64,000 bases of DNA from Zantedeschia hybrid cultivar (GCA_030544215.1 JARZZO010000002.1:60720150-60784149); one strand, 5' to 3'; numbered from the stretch's first letter, positions 49,201 to 58,767 are shown. The notes: generated by a model not told the origin, from the sequence alone. A program made the numbers and translations.

Positions 49201-52200
49201 CAGAAGTTATGGGAATACCCTTGGATGGTTCTCCTTGAGTACAAGGTGGGTGGGTATTCTGGTCTTCCTCAGTTAATTTTGTCCTCTCGACTGATGGCTC
49301 AGCCCGTACCTTGTTGTCTGTGGTGTGCACATGATGCAAGTCTTCAACTGGTTTCTCCAACTGAGTCACCTGACCAAGTCATCGTGATGAGTTGACTGTA
49401 CTAAATGGAACTGGTCATCTTCTTCCTTTGGTCAAGCTCTGTAACCATATCCCTTCTGACTCTGTATGCCTTACATGCTTCTACAACATCCCTGTAAACT
49501 ACTGTGGACACTTGGATGCATTATATGTTGGCCACAATAGAGATCTCAATCCAACATGCAAATCTATTCCATTGGTGTTTTACCCATTAGAATAACTGTG
49601 CCTATTTCCAGTTTGATTTTGACCCTGACATATCCCACATGCTTCCATTGAGTAGCTTACCAACCTCCACCAACAGACTTAAAGAATTATCGCTTTGAAG
49701 ACTTCTCTATCCCAAAGATGGAGCGGAACCCCGACCAACCTGCACCAAATCCTTATTCCCCTGTTCGCAGGCTTCACACTGACTTGATGATCCCACCTTG
49801 ACCATTTCACTGAAGCTTCTTTGACGTTCTAAATCTTGGCCTGTGGAAGCTTAGTTTGAGTTGGAACTCCAGCGTAAAAGATGATCACCGTCTGGTCATC
49901 CATGTGGCACACCCTGTGTGTTCCTTTAATCAAACCCAACTCCTTCAAAGCCAGCTGCAATTATCTCAATTCCTACTGTATAGAGAATGTACCTATTACA
50001 CTTCTCAATTCTTGCAAATTGTATGTGTATGCTTGAAACCATTGTGCGTCCACAATTGTCCCTGTTGTCAACCTTTCAAACGAGACCGGGGAGGTTAGCA
50101 CATCTATGTTTCAGTGAACTTGCTTTGGACATGTTGCCTGGCGATGCCCCAGACCTCTGCATTTCCGGCACACAATGGCATTTCTGCATCCACCTATTGA
50201 ATGCCCCGTCGCCAAACACCTAAAGCATAACCTACAACAGACTCCAAATGTCCCCTCGTCTCTTCTCCCTAGAAACCACCAGTATTCCTGCTTTCTTTGG
50301 GCTGGACACTCCCAGAGACCCCCTCTTGCCATCTCCCTCCTCTTGCCCAGCTTCTCCTCCTGCAATCTGGAGACTTCCTTTGCTGCCTTATCTCCTTTTG
50401 CTCCCTCTCTCACCATCTCTCCCTTAAACCCGATTACTGTCTCTGCATTTTTCTAAGAGGTTCTGTGTAATTAGTTTATTTCATGATATAATATGTATTG
50501 CATTGTATGAAACCATGTTTTCTAGTTCTAGATATAAGTGGGGCAGAAAAAAAAATGATAACTGGTCCAAAATTTGCAGTAGAGAGTGGACTTGCTTGGT
50601 AATTTCATGTTGGCTGTTGGTTGTGGAGGCCTGTGATAAACGAGATGAGCTCAGCAATGATAATAGGGTGTTTTGGATATGTTTCTATAGGCATTTTCTC
50701 TTTCAAAATAAAATTGGAAACAAAACAGGCCTATTCACACTTTGGTGGGACTTTCCCTGTTTTTTGGGGAGAAGGCTATTCTTTAGTAAACTTCCCTCAA
50801 AAGAAAAACACCTCCTACCCTGTTTTTGTTTTGGAAGAACCCAACATGGGAAACACATGTCTTCCCTGCACACGCACGTCTCCATCTTCTTCCCATTGTC
50901 CTCCTCTTGTGGCACATCTTCCTCTTCCAACCCTCATCCTCTCGCAACCAATTAAAATGCGGCAGCCACCTGCACAGCTCCCCCCATGCACTGCCATCAT
51001 AATGACATAGAATGGGGGCCAGACCTGGGATTCCTCCATTACGATCTTGATCAGCATAAAAAGGTGACCCTTTTTTCTGTGGCAAAGCAAGAGCATAGCC
51101 AGAACTCCATGGCGGCTGCTCAAATCGTGATGCCGCACCAAGTCTTCTGCGGCTCCATCACCTTCTCTAGTGCCCAAAAGTGACACCGATGGCGGTCTTT
51201 TTTGTTGAACCTGTGATTATCAACCATGCCTAACTTTTTTTTTTTAAGATTGTGACAATCTTGCCAAACAAGTAACAAATGATTTACATTACTTTCTAAA
51301 AATTGAATCAAAAGTTGACATGAATTGAAATTTAAAAGCAAAGTAGCATCAAATAAAAAGAGTTAAACATCCTATAAACAAGGGAAAAAAACTTTTTGAC
51401 AGAGCACCAAGAAGCCGAGTAATGACAACCCCTTCCCCCACCACAAAAAAAGAAAAATAATCTAAGCAATGCCCTCAAGCTACAACAAATATGGTTCTTA
51501 ATGTTGATTTCTAGCTCTATGGTTTCTCATAGACTCATGCCCTAGGATGCTTTATTTTAAAAGTGAAATAGAAAAGTTGATTGTTTTTTACTTTTCATTT
51601 AGGATGCACGTGCAATCAGATTTTAAAATGTTCATAACAATACATTTAGTCAGATCATACATTTAAATTGTTAAAAATGTTAAAATTTGACAAAAATAAC
51701 CGACTCCAGAGTGTGCGGCCTGCTGCTGCTCCTCAGTCAATCTGCACAGGTTGGTGTTTTCTGCCTCTCCCTTCCTGGGTATTTTGAAACACGGGTTTAT
51801 CGATTAGTAGGAAGCTACAGATAAATCCTGGTTGATGGTATCGACTGCCCTTCCTATGTAAAATTATCAATGCAGAAATGAAATCCAATGCAGTTATTCT
51901 TGGTTCTAGTTAAGTTAAAGGATTTGTTTAGTCACACGTATCAGCTAGACTCCCATTATCTATGGTGTGTCTTGTCTTTGGTTCTGCTTTTACCTTATTC
52001 TATTCCTTCTTATGATTGTTAATCTGTGATTGCTTCATTAACATCCACACGCAAGGGTATTTTAATTCTTAAAAGTTACCAAGGGCTAATTTGTCTATCC
52101 TCTCTAGTTTACATGAAAATGAAAAATACCCAAATCAGCGGCCACCATATAGAAAGTGAACAACCTTTATTTCGTTCAGGAAGTGGCTGCTGCCGTGAGA

Positions 52201-55148
52201 ACAGTCTTCATGTAGAGTTGTAGACTGATAATAATCCTATCCCACTGTCTTAGTTTTTTAGTGAAGAATTACTTGTGAGGTCCCAGCTTGGAATGGTACT
52301 AATCACTTGCTATTGAGACTTGGGACTAACAACACCTTTTAGTAGAAAGCTCTCTTGAAGATTCTCAAAGTGGGTCCTGGCTAAAAATGGCTTCTAAGCC
52401 ATGGAAGTTGCTTCCAGTTCCCTTTAGCTGTCAAGTGTATCCTTGTGATACAGCATGCCAACGGGTAAATATATGGCCCTTTCTTCAGTTTTTTTACATA
52501 TTCCTTGCAGCTTCCTAGGATTTGAGTTTTGTAGCCCTTCTCGTTTTTTTTTGTTTTCTTTGGCCACTTTTCTGGAAATAATCCTACCACCTTTTAATAT
52601 CAAGTGCCCTTGCTCTCTTTTGGATGAAATCCTTGGGCTGTCCTTTTTCTCTATGCATGATGTTTTTATGTTTTAGTGGAATATAACTACAGTATCAGCA
52701 GGCTTTGGTCATTTTTTTTTTTTTTTGTGTCAGCTTTGTTTAGCATATGAAGGTTTGTTTTCTCCTTGAGTCATATCCTTTGTCATGGTGTCACAGATAC
52801 TTTATCTCTTGAAAATTTCCTTAGTTTTTGAGCATATATTTTTTGATCACTGTCAAGAATATTGATAGTATTTGTGCTGATTCTAGGATCAAATATTTTA
52901 TTACTCTACATTATGTTAGATCTTTTAAATTCCTTGGTATTGTTGAAATGCACAATCTAATAGATAGATGGATTGCATAGTAATTTGTTTTTCATTTACA
53001 TATTTTGTCTTATGTAGTATAAGATAAGTTGCTACGTAGATTGTCAGCCGTAGATTCATTTGCCAAATTGCATTTTTATTTGGTTCTGTTTAAGTTTTGC
53101 ATGTGACTTTCTGATTTGATTTTGCTTGTTATTATTCAAAAGCCTTTTTAAGTCATGTGTTTCTTGGACCAAGTTTTAATTATGTTTTACCTAAACTTCT
53201 CTAGCATTTTGATTGAAAGTTTTATCTCAAAAATACAGCAATTGTTGAAGGAGATCTTGATTACGTTATTTGGACGGGCATTTATGCACCTTGTTTTTCT
53301 ATCACTTTATTAGTGTAATTACTTATGCTAATCATTTTGGTTTTGGGATATTTCAGGCCGGTGTTGATTTTGATGACAGGAATAGTTGGATGTATCTGTT
53401 TAAGGATTACTGGTTAGATATGAAGAGAAAGCTATCAATAACTCTAGAAGAAATTTCCAAGGCTAAAAATCCATGGAAGGGACCTTTGACTCAAAATGAA
53501 GAATCTTCTGATGAACTGTATGATGCTAAAGAAGACCCAGGGTCAAGTTCAGACAGTTCCTCAGTGCGTCGTGAAGGAAACAAACCTGCAAGGAAGAAGG
53601 TCAGGAGACGGTCAAAGACAACTGTAGGTGATGAAGAACCAGTGACATTGCCCACTAATGAATTGCCCACTAATGAAGGCATGCCTCTTCTGGAGGATTC
53701 TGAATGGGCTTCTGAAGAGCTCTTGGAATTTGTGGCGCACATGCGAGATGGTGATAAATCTGTCATGTGTCAATTTGATGTTCACACTCTTTTACTTGAA
53801 TACATAAAACGAAATAATCTTCGTGATCCTCGTAGAAAAAGTCAAATAATTTGTGATTCAAGGCTTGAAAAACTATTTGGTAAAGCTCGTGTAGGTCATT
53901 TTGAAATGCTGAAGCTCCTTGAATCTCACTTCCTTCTAAAAGAGACATCTCAGGCAGTCACGGATGACAATCAAGGGGGTGTCGTAGACCCTGAATTTAG
54001 TCAGATGGATACTGAAGGAAATAGTGAGGTGGTTCCAAGGACAGGTTCTGACAAGAAGCGGAGGTCACGTAAGAGAATTGAGGAGAGAGAACCTCAGAAT
54101 AATCTTGATGATTATGCAGCGATTGACACCCATAATGTCAGTTTAATTTACCTGCGTCGGAACTTGATGGAAGAGTTGCTTGATGACACTGATAATTTCA
54201 ATGACAAGGTGGCTGGCTCTTTTGTAAGAATAAGAATTTCTGGTGCAGGACAAAAGCAAGATATATATAGGCTGGTTCAAGTTGTAGGTAAATCTTTAAC
54301 TGGTAACTTATCCTTTTTTGCCCAATTTGCAATTTGTAGTATATACTCGATTGACAACATTTACCTTGAACAATTGATTTTGATACATTTAGGAACTGGC
54401 AAAGCGGCAGAAAAATATAAAACAGGTAAAAGGACAACAGATATCACTCTGGAGATACTAAATTTAAGCAAGACAGAGGTTTTATCTATTGATTCAATTT
54501 CAAATCAGGAGTTCACAGAGGTAAATGTTTGTCTTCACATTTGTCATTTGGCTGTGTAAAATCAGAAAGGATGTGCTTTTACTGTAGCATATGATTAGGG
54601 ATGTTTCCATTGAAAGTTTGTCCAGTATCTCTTGCTTGTTTAACTAGTACTTTGTCACATTATCTGTTCCCTGAATGTGAACACCTATGTTGCTAATCAT
54701 TGTGTTCTTTTTAGGAGGAATGCGATCGTTTACGGCAAAGCATAAAGTGTGGTCTTATTAATCGACTAACAGTGGTAATAATTCTTTCTAATTTGTTTCC
54801 CCAATGTTTCGGCGAATTTCTTCTTTTCTTATGGAACTATCCATTTTAAACATATTTCAGAGGGATGTTCTTGAGAAAGCTACGGCTCTTCAGGCTGTCA
54901 GAGTTAATGAGGTGAGTGTCATAATATTTTTATTCCTTTTTATTGCCCAATTTTGATAACCTATTTTTTCATTTTATAAGTTTTTTGTTGGTGATTTCAA
55001 AATTTTAACCATGGTTACAATGTTCTCAAAGATCTGATATCCAACATGTTTAACACTCTTGTAATTCTTTCGTGCAGTCACTAGAAAATGAAAAGTTGCG
55101 CCTAAGTCATCTTCGTGATCGTGCTAGTGAGAAAGGCCGCAGAAAAGA
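30377..55148 (+). CDS. NERD-like chromatin protein (CCCH zinc finger 19/44 family), exons 1-8, 3' end outside the window
   Basis: Exons: 30,377-31,290; 31,377-31,456; 41,499-41,680; 53,357-54,287; 54,393-54,520; 54,715-54,774; 54,861-54,911; 55,078-55,148. Introns 1-7 have GT/AG ends and the phases agree, giving 805 complete residues. Domain order: acidic N-terminus (about 1-240), AT-hook (268-273), PHD finger (290-335) with a following Cys-rich zinc module (to about 380), SWIB/MDM2 (about 508-588), and Plus-3 (about 650-790). This PHD-SWIB-Plus-3 combination is that of Arabidopsis NERD and its relatives, nuclear proteins that in Arabidopsis link ARGONAUTE2 and histone H3 to DNA methylation at some loci. 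The GYF, GW-rich and CCCH parts expected at the C-terminus are not present, so the gene must continue past 64,000. Which paralogue of the family this is cannot be told. Confidence 0.9.
31377..31456 (+). CDS. NERD-like gene exon 2: PHD core
   Basis: This 80-bp exon encodes GCPKVYHPACV and KGRWNCG, residues 306-331, with the C, H and C ligands of the PHD cross-brace. The acceptor is TTTGTAG at 31,376. The donor is GCG/GTGAGT at 31,457. Intron 1 is only 86 bp, in contrast to intron 2. Confidence 0.92.
32414..32424. repeat. Target-site duplication (left) of the intron 2 LINE
   Basis: AATATATCATA here and again at 34,979-34,989 after the A-rich tail. Confidence 0.75.
32425..34978 (+). mobile_element. 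L1-type LINE with large internal deletion
   Basis: The 5' part encodes ORF1 pieces: a double CCHC zinc knuckle at about 32,760-32,870 (CTRCLEKDH, then CRICRGLGHKAVSCP) and a DUF4283-like stretch at about 33,120-33,370 (VWCRIYGIPLSLWDVEVF). ORF2 is represented only by its C-terminal zf-RVT region (34,136-34,860). Endonuclease and RT are absent. It ends in an A-rich tail (TTTCAAAAAGAAAAAAA) and is flanked by an 11-bp duplication. A 5' part together with a 3' part points to internal deletion rather than ordinary 5' truncation. Confidence 0.82.
34372..34860 (+). pseudogene. LINE ORF2 C-terminal zf-RVT region
   Basis: This 162-residue open frame has the zinc-binding pattern CALCG-x3-ETVDHLFVQCEISREVW and then LLAPLIVCWSIWRSRNDVIF, typical of the C-terminal part of plant L1 ORF2. 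Upstream in another frame, WNVLLRRNLKDNEI and FSVKSLYDL belong to the same region. Confidence 0.88.
37147..37257. repeat. Tandem duplication, unit 54-57 bp
   Basis: Two adjacent copies of GTTGTGATTACTATGAGCTG and the following 34-37 bases differ by a small insertion (CCTGTGGG/CATG) and few substitutions. It is a local intron duplication. Confidence 0.85.
37690..37905. repeat. CT-rich imperfect microsatellite
   Basis: Runs of CTCTCTCTC with interspersed TATTAATT blocks. A short LINE 3' end in minus orientation (T-run at 37,549, then CACCACAAATTTTATTAAG) precedes it. Confidence 0.75.
38584..41180 (-). mobile_element. L1-type LINE ORF2 fragment, minus strand, 5'-truncated
   Basis: A T-run at about 38,585 marks the 3' tail. 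Leftward decoding gives the ORF2 RT: LPGGKAPGPDGFP at about 40,740-40,800, the YADD catalytic motif at about 40,083-40,097, then RRQKVVQKFDSRLARWKGRLL and the RT C-terminal region at 39,247-39,620. The copy has many stops and starts within the region just upstream of RT (WIKEEELDEFD near 41,150-41,175). The endonuclease is absent, as expected for 5' truncation. A flanking duplication was not settled. Confidence 0.85.
41499..41680 (+). CDS. NERD-like gene exon 3: Cys-rich zinc module after the PHD
   Basis: This encodes residues 333-392: WHICSICEKAAHYMCLTC, then SLCKTCIKEAQFVCV and GFCEACRSTVMLIE. The regular Cys pairs and one His continue the PHD zinc-binding unit in the same way as NERD-family proteins. 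The acceptor is GCACGCAG at 41,498. The donor is AAA/GTGGTG at 41,681, a weak GT site chosen because it restores phase 0 with exon 4. Confidence 0.88.
41918..42400 (-). mobile_element. LINE 3' fragment, minus strand
   Basis: A T-run at 41,918-41,926 is followed by GGATGGTTCTGCAAAATTCATTAATTGG-like sequence, resembling the other minus-strand LINE tails in the window (38,590; 61,190). Only 3' terminal sequence is present and no intact frame. The right limit is approximate. Confidence 0.55.
43570..43822. mobile_element. MITE-like repeat with GGGTGCAAA / TTTGCACCC ends
   Basis: It starts AGGGTGCAAATGAGTCGAG and ends CTGTTTGCACCCTTGG, giving inverted ends of about 10 bases with AGCTTGGCTCA-type subterminal motifs. 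A matching 8-bp duplication was not found. No coding sequence. It is probably a short non-autonomous DNA transposon. Confidence 0.5.
44140..44440. repeat. Two short tandem duplications
   Basis: GTTATATGCAAATATGTATC and the next 40 bases are repeated once (about 44,321 and 44,380, period about 59). Just upstream, GAGATTTTTC(G/T)GGCTA and its continuation is repeated at about 44,152 and 44,188. No gene. Confidence 0.75.
44505..45030. repeat. GCCTAGGCG-rich segment with a near-perfect hairpin
   Basis: CAAATGCCTAGGTGATCGCCTAGGCATTTG (44,547-44,577 region) is a near-perfect inverted repeat. GCCTAGGTG, GAGGCGAGGCGAGG and TCGCCTAGGCGAGCG recur at the far end. The layout suggests a short DNA transposon with subterminal repeats; ends and duplication are not clear. 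Confidence 0.45.
45050..45350. repeat. Repeat with GAGCTTAATGAG-type motifs, MITE-like right end
   Basis: It contains many diverged copies of CTTAATGAGT and GAGCTNNTGAGC and ends ATTTGCAGCCCCAAG, which resembles the end of the element at 43,570. No coding sequence seen. Confidence 0.4.
46059..46822. mobile_element. Probable non-autonomous hAT-like element with GATCGG-type ends
   Basis: It begins CATGGAACGTTGAACGG and ends GCCCATTCCATG, giving CATGGAA inverted ends like those of the better-defined elements at 58,776 and 59,366. GATCGG/GATCTGG motifs cluster at both ends. The flanking 8-mers (GTGCATCT and GTGTACCA) match poorly, so the boundaries are provisional. Confidence 0.45.
46985..47840. 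repeat. Foldback palindrome of about 0.85 kb
   Basis: The left arm (about 46,990-47,395) is the diverged reverse complement of the right arm (about 47,425-47,835). The centre is near 47,411: CTTTGGTGCTCCACATTCTCATA pairs with TATGAGAATGTGACATTGGCACCAAAG. Further out, TCTAAAATTTTCTCTCTCTTGC pairs with GCAAGAGAGAGAAAATTTTAGA. No coding sequence. It sits between two GATCGG-rich stretches and may be a foldback derivative of the same hAT family. Confidence 0.85.
48060..48310 (-). mobile_element. hAT-like terminal segment (GATCGG-rich)
   Basis: CCCCCCAAGGCCCAAACTAGCC and the following GATCGG-rich stretch closely resemble 57,000-57,240, the 5' terminal part of hAT fragment G. This suggests a terminal piece of the same family. 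Its outer limit is not defined. Confidence 0.5.
48450..50460 (-). mobile_element. LINE ORF1 region, minus strand, decayed
   Basis: 50,111-50,416 carries a double zinc knuckle (CFRCLATGH, then CRKCRGLGHRQATCP), the hallmark of plant L1 ORF1. Broken frames continue leftward with Lys/Glu/Ser-rich ORF1 C-terminal text to about 48,470. ORF2 is not present, so this is a 5' piece whose 3' part has been lost. Confidence 0.75.
50460..53300 (+). other. Intron 3, unrecognised part
   Basis: Only poly(T) or poly(A) runs (for example 52,711-52,726) and AT-rich sequence are seen. There is no protein or RNA similarity that I can name. It may be ancestral intron. Confidence 0.5.
53357..54287 (+). CDS. NERD-like gene exon 4: linker, SWIB/MDM2 domain, start of Plus-3
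   Basis: This 931-bp exon encodes residues 393-702. It opens with AGVDFDDRNSWMYLFKDYW and NPWKGP, a conserved NERD-family linker. A Ser/Asp-rich part and a basic cluster (RKKVRRRSK, a possible nuclear localisation signal) follow. The SWIB/MDM2 fold runs from EWASEELLEFV to FEMLKLLESHFLL (about 508-588). The Plus-3 domain begins at HNVSLIYLRRNL and continues with SFVRIRISGAGQKQDIYRLVQVVG. The acceptor is TATTTCAG, the donor GTAG/GTAAAT at 54,288. Confidence 0.93.
54393..54520 (+). CDS. NERD-like gene exon 5: Plus-3 continuation
   Basis: Residues 704-745: TGKAAEKYKTGKRTTDITLE, ILNLSKTEVLSIDSISNQEF, TE. This is the middle of the Plus-3 domain, the fold that in Rtf1 binds phosphorylated Spt5. 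Acceptor CATTTAG, donor GAG/GTAAAT. Confidence 0.92.
54715..54774 (+). CDS. NERD-like gene exon 6: Plus-3 continuation
   Basis: A 60-bp phase-0 exon encoding EECDRLRQSIKCGLINRLTV (746-765), with the ECxRLxxSIK pattern of Plus-3 domains. Acceptor TTTTTAG, donor GTG/GTAATA. Confidence 0.9.
54861..54911 (+). CDS. NERD-like gene exon 7: end of Plus-3
   Basis: A 51-bp phase-0 exon encoding RDVLEKATALQAVRVNE (766-782). Acceptor ATATTTCAG, donor GAG/GTGAGT. Confidence 0.9.
55078..55148 (+). CDS. NERD-like gene exon 8: end of Plus-3 region, followed by a probable U12 donor
   Basis: Encodes SLENEKLRLSHLRDRASEKG and RRK (783-805) plus two bases of a further codon. The acceptor is CGTGCAG at 55,077. 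The exon is ended at 55,148 because the next eight bases fit the U12 AT-AC donor and there is no convincing GT donor. Without splicing the frame reads eight more residues to TGA at 55,171, which would cut the protein before its conserved C-terminal half. Confidence 0.8.
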
Positions 55149-55156
55149 ATATCCTT
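55149..55156 (+). other. Probable U12-type AT-AC 5' splice site (ATATCCTT)
   Basis: ATATCCTT matches the U12 AT-AC donor consensus at every position. It lies where the conserved protein similarity stops. The 3' end, an AC preceded by a TTCCTTAAC-like branch site, was not found in the window, so the intron would exceed 8.8 kb. Confidence 0.7.
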
Positions 55157-55173
55157 CATCCATACACTTGTGA

Positions 55174-55735
55174 TGGATTAAACGTGATAGGATTGTTCAC
55201 CCTTTTTTTGTTGTTTGTGTAGTTGTTTCTTCAGAATTCCATTACTGTTCATGCACATGCCGTTGTGGTTTGATAGTGAGCTTATTTGGTTTCTTGTGGT
55301 TCATGCTTTGTACCTATGCCTACATCATTGGCTTGTTTCAAAGGAAGCCATACTCTAGAATTTGCATCTCTTCGCACCTAATAGATTTTCTGTATCCCTC
55401 TATGTATGTATATGGATGTAGTTATATATAGTTTATTATAGTCGTCATTGTTGGTGGCAAGTTCTTTTTCCAATTGCAAGTGTCCACAACAATTGAACTA
55501 AAGCAGCTTCACTTATGTACATATATAGTCAAACAGGACATCATGATGGCCTAGAGGTGACATTTTATTAAAAAAAATCAGATATGTAGGACAGGCCTGC
55601 CTGGTAGAGAGAGAGAGAGCACCATTGGCCCTATTCAGGTTGGGGGGGGGGGAGAGAGCACTGTTGGTCCTGTATGGAGAGAGAGAGAGAGGGAGAGAGC
55701 CCATTGGCGACCAACCTCGCACATTACAGTGCGTC
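55174..55735 (+). other. Start of intron 8, no gene seen
   Basis: AT-rich sequence with GA-rich microsatellites at 55,606-55,700. No recognised element, apart from a T/A-run near 55,563-55,577. Confidence 0.5.
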
Positions 55736-57265
55736 CATACTCGTCTCATATCCTTTCAAATGATGTAATATATGTCCGGATGTCGTCGACTTCTAAGTCC
55801 AAGTACTTGTTGTATATCTCATATGGGGTAGGCCCCTCAACCCCTTTGCCAACTTCTTGTATGGTTTCGATCATGGACTCATAATATGGCCCATTGGCAA
55901 CATTAGCAGGGATACTGTTATAGAAAAACCACCTAGATGTAGCTCTTCCTATCTTTTCCTTACAAAGCTTTAAGTTCTTGAATGCAGCAATAATGGAAGG
56001 TTGTTTATCCCTTTTCTTGGTGAGGAAGAGATCTATTAGAGGAAGAGATCTATTAGACCCACTTACGGATCTCCATCTCTGGTGAACTCGTAAGGTAGCT
56101 CCTCGCATACATTAGTGCTGATGCCAACTAGTGCTCCCTTGTCCAGAAGGGGTGGAGTCATTTCCTTGTCCTGCATATCTTCCAGTGTGCCAAAATAAGT
56201 CCTCATCTGCAAAGGACCGTCGGCTTGCCTCCATTGCATGTTGTATTTCAGCTTTAAATGTAAAAGAAAAAAATTTAATTTACTATAACTTTGAAAACGT
56301 TAAATGAAAAATATGAAAATAAGTTAAATAAGAAACTTGCTTGTATCCTAATCATCCACATTTATAGGTTGATTACTTCCACCAAGCCGAACTCCAGCAT
56401 CAGACCTTCGCGCTGGTTCAGACAACTCATCTCGAATTTCCTGTCTTTTTCTGACAGTACTTGCTTTGGTTGATTCCTTCTCCTTCATATAAGTTCGAAA
56501 TTGGATTCGAACCTTTGAAGGAACTCGAGAACATGCTGCGACTTCACCTTTTATTCCAGCAAGATGTTGTTTGAATCGGTAGACCCCGCCAGAGACGACC
56601 TAGTTGCAATATTTGCATTGTACCTTTCTCTGGCCCATGTCCACTGGCGTGCAATGACCCTAAGCAGGATCAGCGCTAGGAGGATTCCCAGAGGACCTCT
56701 CAACAGCACCTTGCGATGCCATTCCTTACGCAATTGAGCAGTTCACAGTTCACAGCGTCGACTGCCAAAGGGCAAATAGAGATGCTGAAAACAATAGTAT
56801 AGAAAGAAAAAAAATGACAAAGGAAAGTAAATGAATTTAGAAGAAGAGTAGAGATCGCGGAGCTTGTAGTCGTAGCCTCGTGGGAAAGACAGAGAGAGAA
56901 TTCTATGATCGAGAGAGTGTGAGAAAGAGCAAGAATGTTAGGAGGCTCAAAGGACGCTTGTAGAGCCTTAGGAGGGCCTTGAGGGGAGGGGGTTAAATAA
57001 ACCCCCAAGGCCCAAACTAGCCGTTGTTGGCCGTTTGAGAACGGCCAGCAATGGCTAGTTTGACCCCCAACAGCTAGTCAACCTAGCCCTTGGGGGCCGG
57101 GTCGGCCCGATCCGAGTCGACCTGGACCGATCCAACCTCGGATCGCCCGATCTGACTCGGATTGGCCCCGAGTCCTGGACTCGTCCAGGTTACTCGGGAT
57201 CGGCACGGTCGGCCCAAAACCGGTCCGACTCGGCCGATCCGTGCCTATATGAACCGAGTTTTTGA
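55736..57265 (-). mobile_element. hAT transposon G, 5' half (minus strand)
   Basis: The 5' terminal region (57,000-57,265) is rich in GATCGG/CGGATCG motifs and ends GTTTTTGAACCTTG, a CAAGGTTCAAAAAC-type hAT terminus. Inside, the minus strand encodes the N-terminal part of a hAT transposase. The left part of the element (catalytic domain, dimerisation domain, 3' end) is absent. No matching 8-bp duplication was found. Confidence 0.7.
55746..56108 (-). pseudogene. hAT transposase N-terminal fragment (DUF659-type)
   Basis: The 120-residue open stretch reads LIDLFLTKKRDKQPSIIAAF, IGRATSRWFFYNSIPANVAN, PYYESMIETIQEVGKGVEGP, and TPYEIYNKYLDLEVDDIRTY, the wording of plant DUF659-type hAT transposases. 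Upstream frames (to about 56,280) continue the N-terminal region. It stops just as the DUF659 core begins. The three catalytic acidic residues are not present. Confidence 0.82.
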
Positions 57266-58767
57266 ACCTTGCTATGGACTTGATAGTTGTAAATAAAGCA
57301 TCAGGGTAAGGTACATGCAGTCAACACAAATAAATTGGACAAGGCTTTTGATGATAATGTTGTCTGAACAAGTTTGGGGATAATGAATGGGGACGGGGTT
57401 TACTCCGAGGAGCTCGCCCACTAGAATTCACTTCCGGGGACAATCGAGAACCCCTCTGAAGCGGGCGTCAGGTTGGTATCTTGCCTTACCTGCCTCTAGG
57501 GCATTCCTCTCATTGTCCCAGATCCCCTTCCCGATGGAAGCCTTCATGCTTCTAGTTTTTGAGTAAAAGGCATCTCGTGAAACAATGCAGAGCCCCTCTG
57601 CACTGCTTGCGATGTAGGGGAGACATGCATGTTTGGAGATTTTGGTCGGTGTGGTTTGCTCATGCCAAGGAAGACCTGCATCGAAGTCTTGCGTCGAGGT
57701 TGTAGCTAACCGATCATCTAGGATGGTCCCAGTGCTATTAATGCCTCCCTCTTCAAGGTGGATACTGGCTCACAAGCTCCATTAGCTCAAGAGGTGCGTA
57801 TGGGTGACAACTGCGGTGGGCAGGCCTAGCGTTGGGCAAGTTAAGGCCCTCCCCGGTAAGGGGGGAGGGGATAGAGGAGGGTGTGTGTGTGTGGGGGGGG
57901 GGTATCCTAGGTTGCAAGGATAATCTTCCTAACAATTGGGCAGTCGGAGGAGGAAGTAGCTAGGCTGCTTGCGGTGGTCCACCTGGCCTCTGAGTCCGTT
58001 GTTCTCCTGTGCCATGCTTGGACGATTCGCCAAGGGACCTTCCTTGATCCCAGATGTGTGAGGGTCCCTCTATCTGCCTCTTAGGTGTCCCCCTAGTTGT
58101 GTGCGATTGTGGGGGGAGTTGCCACCTTGTCCATTTCTTTAGGGAATTTCAGGAGGATGATGTGCATATTTTGATGGGTTGGGTCAGTGGCTGTAATTGA
58201 TGTAGCCACCATCCTGGATGTCCTAGAGCTGCAAGTGGAAGAGGAGCGCTTCTTGGTAAGGATCCTCATCAAGGATGAGGAGTTGTTGCTAGCTATAAGA
58301 GTGCGGCAAGGGTTTGGGGTACCTGGGATGCAGGAAGAAGACGGTACAATCCCGATTTAAAATTCTAATCACACACCATGGGGCACTGTCCCCTCCAATT
58401 CAAGTTTTAACCTGATTCCCTAGACCTGGTCTAGTTTGGATCTCCTGTGAGTCCTGTAGATAAAGTACGGGTTAACCATGACTTAGCCAATATGCTATTG
58501 TGTGTTGGACCTAATGAGTAGCTCACTTCAACTCCTCTTCTTCACCCAATAGCCACGACGCCTCCTCACCGAAGGTCTGTATGCTGTGTGCGGCGCCTCG
58601 ACTTTGATTCATGGTGTTGCCTGTCGGGTGGATAAGCTTCCTGCACTGCTGCTGATCCTTTTAGTCAAAGTGAGGTATGGAGGCCTTGCTAGCCCCCACT
58701 AGTAGATGTCAGCAACTTAAGTGGCATCGCGGGTTGGTGTCGTAGCTTCAGTTGCTTAGCTTGTAGA

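Larger units (their letters stand above)
41681..53356 (+). other. Intron 3 of the NERD-like gene (11,676 bp)
   Basis: Contains LINE pieces (41,918-42,400; 48,450-50,460), several MITE-like segments (43.57-45.35 kb), a hAT-like segment and a foldback palindrome (46.06-48.3 kb). 42.4-43.5 kb and 50.5-53.3 kb hold nothing recognised beyond T-runs. The acceptor is GATATTTCAG at 53,356. Confidence 0.85.

Noticed and set aside
50503..51186. Overlapping open frames of 100-150 residues on both strands in intron 3
   Set aside because: No recognisable domain or LINE/hAT similarity. They lie inside an intron of the NERD-like gene with no supporting signals.
55078..55173. Gene ending at the TGA at 55,171
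   Set aside because: This would end the protein just after the Plus-3 domain and lose the conserved C-terminal half of the family. A perfect U12 donor lies 22 bases before the stop. A short isoform by read-through remains possible.
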